In this document: piece by piece, positions 61,792-64,000 of the stretch
Numbering within the stretch: the stretch's first letter is position 1
Layout: each line of letters starts with the position of its first letter
Source: Mycolicibacterium gadium
Lineage (GTDB): Bacteria; Actinomycetota; Actinomycetes; Mycobacteriales; Mycobacteriaceae
Assembly (NCBI RefSeq): GCF_010728925.1
Contig: NZ_AP022608.1
Coordinates: 2,976,001-3,040,000 of the forward strand
Direction: 5' to 3'
Length of the DNA: 64,000 bases
Position numbers and translations under genes: made by a program
Notes under the pieces: model-generated
What the model saw: only the letters and a program-made list of their open reading frames with translations
What the model was told of the DNA's origin: nothing
Database searches by the model: none

Positions 61792-62760
61792 GTGGGCATA
61801 CGTGTTCCGCGCAGGACAACGACCGTCGCCGTCGCGGCCGCGGCCACGCTCGCGTCGACGGGCTCCGCATATGTGGGAGCCCGCAATCTGCTGAGCGGCC
61901 AGGCAGACAGGGCTCGCCGCGTCATACCGAAGGCGTGGGACGTGCCACCACGCGCCGACGGCGTCTACGCGCATGGCGGTGGACCCGTCGAGAAATGGCA
62001 CCGCGGCGTCCCATTTGACCTGCACCTGATGGTCTTCGGCGACTCCACGGCCACCGGTTATGGCTGTGATGACGCCGAGGAGGTGCCCGGCGTGCTCATA
62101 GCGCGCGGCCTCGCCGAGGTGTCGCGCGAACGAATCAGGCTCAGCACAAAAGCCATCATGGGCGCGACGTCGAAGGGGCTGTCCGGGCAGATCGACGCGA
62201 TGTTCGTCGCCGGCCCGCCACCGGATGCCGCGGTGATCATGATCGGCGCGAACGACATCACCCGGCCCAACGGCATCGGTCCGTCGGCGCGACGGCTGGG
62301 CAGGGCGGTGCGGCGGTTACGGGCCAGCGGCGCCGTCGTGGTGGTGGGAACCTGCCCGGACTTCGGCGTGATCACCGCGATCCCCCAGCCGCTGAGGTGG
62401 GTGGCACGCAGTCGCGGGTTGCGCCTGGCGCGTGCCCAGGCGTCGGCCGTGCGCGCCGCAGGCGGTGTGCCCGTGCCGTTCTCCGATCTGCTCACACCCG
62501 AGTTCCGCAAGGCGCCCGAAGAGCTATTCAGCCAGGACATGTTCCACCCGTCAGGCGCCGGTTACGCACTGGCGGCGCAGCAATTACTCCCCGCTCTGTG
62601 TAATGCGTTGGGCGAGTGCATCGACGGAGATCAGCCCGAAGACGCGCTGGAGCCGCGAAACGCCGAGGGCAGCTCGCTGCTGGCCCGGGTGGGCAACATC
62701 AGCCGGTTGTGGCGTCGCTCAACTGGGGTCCCCGCGCCCATCGTGGTGCCCGCAAGTTAG
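61792..62760 (+). CDS. SGNH/GDSL hydrolase
   Basis: A 322-residue esterase-type enzyme, possibly exported (N-terminal hydrophobic segment ~residues 7-22). Block I serine in LMVFGDSTATGYG, GANDITRP (block III Asn), and the DMFHPSGAGYA Asp-His pair. Corresponds to Rv1075c. The GTG start has no ribosome binding site; a TAAACT -10-like hexamer ends six bases before it, so a leaderless mRNA is likely. Confidence 0.9.
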   Translation: MGIRVPRRTTTVAVAAAATLASTGSAYVGARNLLSGQADRARRVIPKAWDVPPRADGVYAHGGGPVEKWHRGVPFDLHLMVFGDSTATGYGCDDAEEVPGVLIARGLAEVSRERIRLSTKAIMGATSKGLSGQIDAMFVAGPPPDAAVIMIGANDITRPNGIGPSARRLGRAVRRLRASGAVVVVGTCPDFGVITAIPQPLRWVARSRGLRLARAQASAVRAAGGVPVPFSDLLTPEFRKAPEELFSQDMFHPSGAGYALAAQQLLPALCNALGECIDGDQPEDALEPRNAEGSSLLARVGNISRLWRRSTGVPAPIVVPAS

Positions 62761-62761
62761 G

Positions 62762-62786
62762 TTTCCTCTATCCGTAGATAGAGGAG
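62762..62786 (+). promoter_or_regulatory. Hairpin enclosing the fadA3 ribosome binding site
   Basis: tcctctatc (62764-62772) pairs perfectly with gatagagga (62777-62785), loop cgta. The right arm includes the GAGGAG ribosome binding site of fadA3 (62781-62786), whose ATG is at 62793. Folding would hide the site. It starts immediately after the stop of the SGNH hydrolase gene, so it may also slow coupled translation. Confidence 0.55.
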
Positions 62787-62792
62787 AATCTC

Positions 62793-64000
62793 ATGGCTGA
62801 AGCCGTCATCGTCGCCACTGCACGCTCGCCGATCGGCCGCGCCGTCAAGGGGTCGCTCGCCACGATGCGCCCCGACGACCTCGCGGCGCAGATGGTTCGG
62901 GCCGTGTTGGACAAGGTCCCGTCGCTGGACCCGAAGGACATCGACGACCTGATGATGGGCTGCGCGCAGCCCGCCGGTGAGGCCGGCTACAACATCGCCA
63001 GGGCGGTGGCCGTCGAACTCGGCTACGACTTCCTGCCTGGCACCACGGTCAACCGGTACTGCTCGTCGTCGCTGCAGACCACGCGGATGGCTTTCCACGC
63101 CATCAAGGCCGGTGAAGGCGACGTGTTCATCTCCGCGGGTGTCGAGACGGTGTCCCGGTTCGGGGTGGGTGCGGCCGATGGTGCACCGAACTCGAAGAAC
63201 ACCATCTTCGACGAGGCCCAGGCCCGCACGGCCAAGCAGGCCGAGGGCGCCGACGAATGGCACGACCCGCGCGCGGACGGCCTGGTGCCCGATGTGTACA
63301 TCGCGATGGGCCAGACCGCTGAGAACGTCTCGCTGCACACCGGCATCAGCCGCGAGGACCAGGATCACTGGGGCGTGCGTTCGCAGAACCGCGCCGAGGA
63401 TGCGATCAAGAGCGGCTTCTTCGAGCGCGAGATCGTGCCCGTCAAGCTGCCCGACGGCACGACCGTGACGACGGACGACGGCCCGCGTGCGGGCACCACC
63501 TACGAGGCTGTTTCGCAGCTGAAGCCCGTGTTCCGGCCCAATGGCACCATCACCGCGGGCAACGCATGTCCGCTGAACGACGGTGCGGCCGCGGTCGTCA
63601 TCATGAGCGATACGAAGGCCAAGGAGTTGGGCCTGACGCCGTTGGCGCGCATCGTGTCGACGGGTGTGTCGGGGCTCTCGCCGGAGATCATGGGCCTTGG
63701 CCCGATCGAGGCGATCAAGAAGGCGCTTGCCAAGGCGGGCAAGACGATCTCCGATATCGACCTGGTCGAGATCAACGAGGCGTTCGCGGTGCAGGTGCTC
63801 GGGTCGGCGCGCGAACTCGGCATCGACGAGGACAAGCTGAACGTGTCGGGCGGCGCGATCGCGCTGGGTCATCCGTTCGGTATGACCGGCGCGCGTATCA
63901 CCGCCACGCTGCTGAACAACCTTGCAACGCACGACAAGACGTTCGGCATCGAGTCGATGTGCGTGGGTGGCGGCCAGGGCATGGCGATGGTGGTGGAACG
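62793..64000 (+). CDS. fadA3: Acetyl-CoA C-acyltransferase (thiolase), 3' end outside window
   Basis: The first ~402 residues of a beta-oxidation thiolase: catalytic Cys in NRYCSSSLQT, EINEAFAVQV, GGAIALGHPFGMTGAR with the His, and CVGGGQGMAMV near the window end. Position corresponds to Rv1074c. Its ribosome binding site lies in a hairpin. Confidence 0.93.
   Translation, partial: MAEAVIVATARSPIGRAVKGSLATMRPDDLAAQMVRAVLDKVPSLDPKDIDDLMMGCAQPAGEAGYNIARAVAVELGYDFLPGTTVNRYCSSSLQTTRMAFHAIKAGEGDVFISAGVETVSRFGVGAADGAPNSKNTIFDEAQARTAKQAEGADEWHDPRADGLVPDVYIAMGQTAENVSLHTGISREDQDHWGVRSQNRAEDAIKSGFFEREIVPVKLPDGTTVTTDDGPRAGTTYEAVSQLKPVFRPNGTITAGNACPLNDGAAAVVIMSDTKAKELGLTPLARIVSTGVSGLSPEIMGLGPIEAIKKALAKAGKTISDIDLVEINEAFAVQVLGSARELGIDEDKLNVSGGAIALGHPFGMTGARITATLLNNLATHDKTFGIESMCVGGGQGMAMVVE

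Overview
The window is high-GC DNA from a non-tuberculous mycobacterium (Mycobacterium/Mycolicibacterium type). The evidence is an antigen 85 mycolyltransferase, an MPT64-like lipoprotein, mycothiol conjugate amidase, a DesA2-type desaturase, type VII secretion (T7SS) substrates and PknH-type sensor lipoproteins. No rRNA, tRNA, CRISPR array or intact insertion sequence was seen.

There are three zones. (1) 1-12.7 kb is mostly housekeeping and envelope genes: the 3' end of an Ag85 gene, a flavin amine oxidase, a TetR/PP2C operon facing a small membrane protein across tandem TetR operators, DUF1206 and DUF4407 membrane proteins, a serine hydrolase, an FMN glutamate-synthase-like protein, an MPT64-like lipoprotein and release factor 3 (prfC).

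(2) 12.9-39.7 kb is an accessory region dense in conflict genes. A Phd/VapC-type toxin-antitoxin pair is followed by a T7SS polymorphic toxin locus (15.3-24.5 kb). That locus has a small ESX-type partner, a 673-aa T7SS toxin ending in an RNase A-like (CdiA-CT) domain, its CdiI-like immunity gene, and a run of displaced cassettes. The cassettes are a TNT-like toxin tail plus an IFT/Imm61-like immunity gene, an unrecognised toxin/immunity pair, an orphan immunity-like gene whose end copies the toxin tail, a second CdiI-like gene, and, beyond a glutamine ABC transporter operon and on the other strand, a third CdiI-like gene with a broken toxin tail and a frameshifted immunity-like gene. Next come an NrtR regulator divergent from an ADP-ribosylglycohydrolase fused to a Cys phosphatase, ankyrin-like and zinc-ribbon unknowns, a SIR2-family putative NADase with a macro-like N terminus, and a probable defence cluster: MazG-like pyrophosphohydrolase, Rad50-like ATPase with a CxxC hook and two small proteins on one strand, with an HNH endonuclease divergent from them. 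The zone ends in a DUF1810::LuxR regulator chimera.

(3) 39.7-64 kb is collinear in gene content with the M. tuberculosis Rv1095-Rv1074c region: phoAT-phoH2, desA2, glyA, coaA, Z-isoprenyl transferase, hemolysin III, DUF255, mca, DUF4307, greA, metB, pra, cbs, lipU, an SGNH hydrolase and fadA3 (cut by the window end), with inserted genes (DUF885, tandem membrane paralogues, GPP34, dispanin-like, NTF2-like). Two leader structures stand out here: mutually exclusive hairpins before greA and a hairpin enclosing the fadA3 ribosome binding site.

All functions are read from motifs, context and family knowledge; no search was run.
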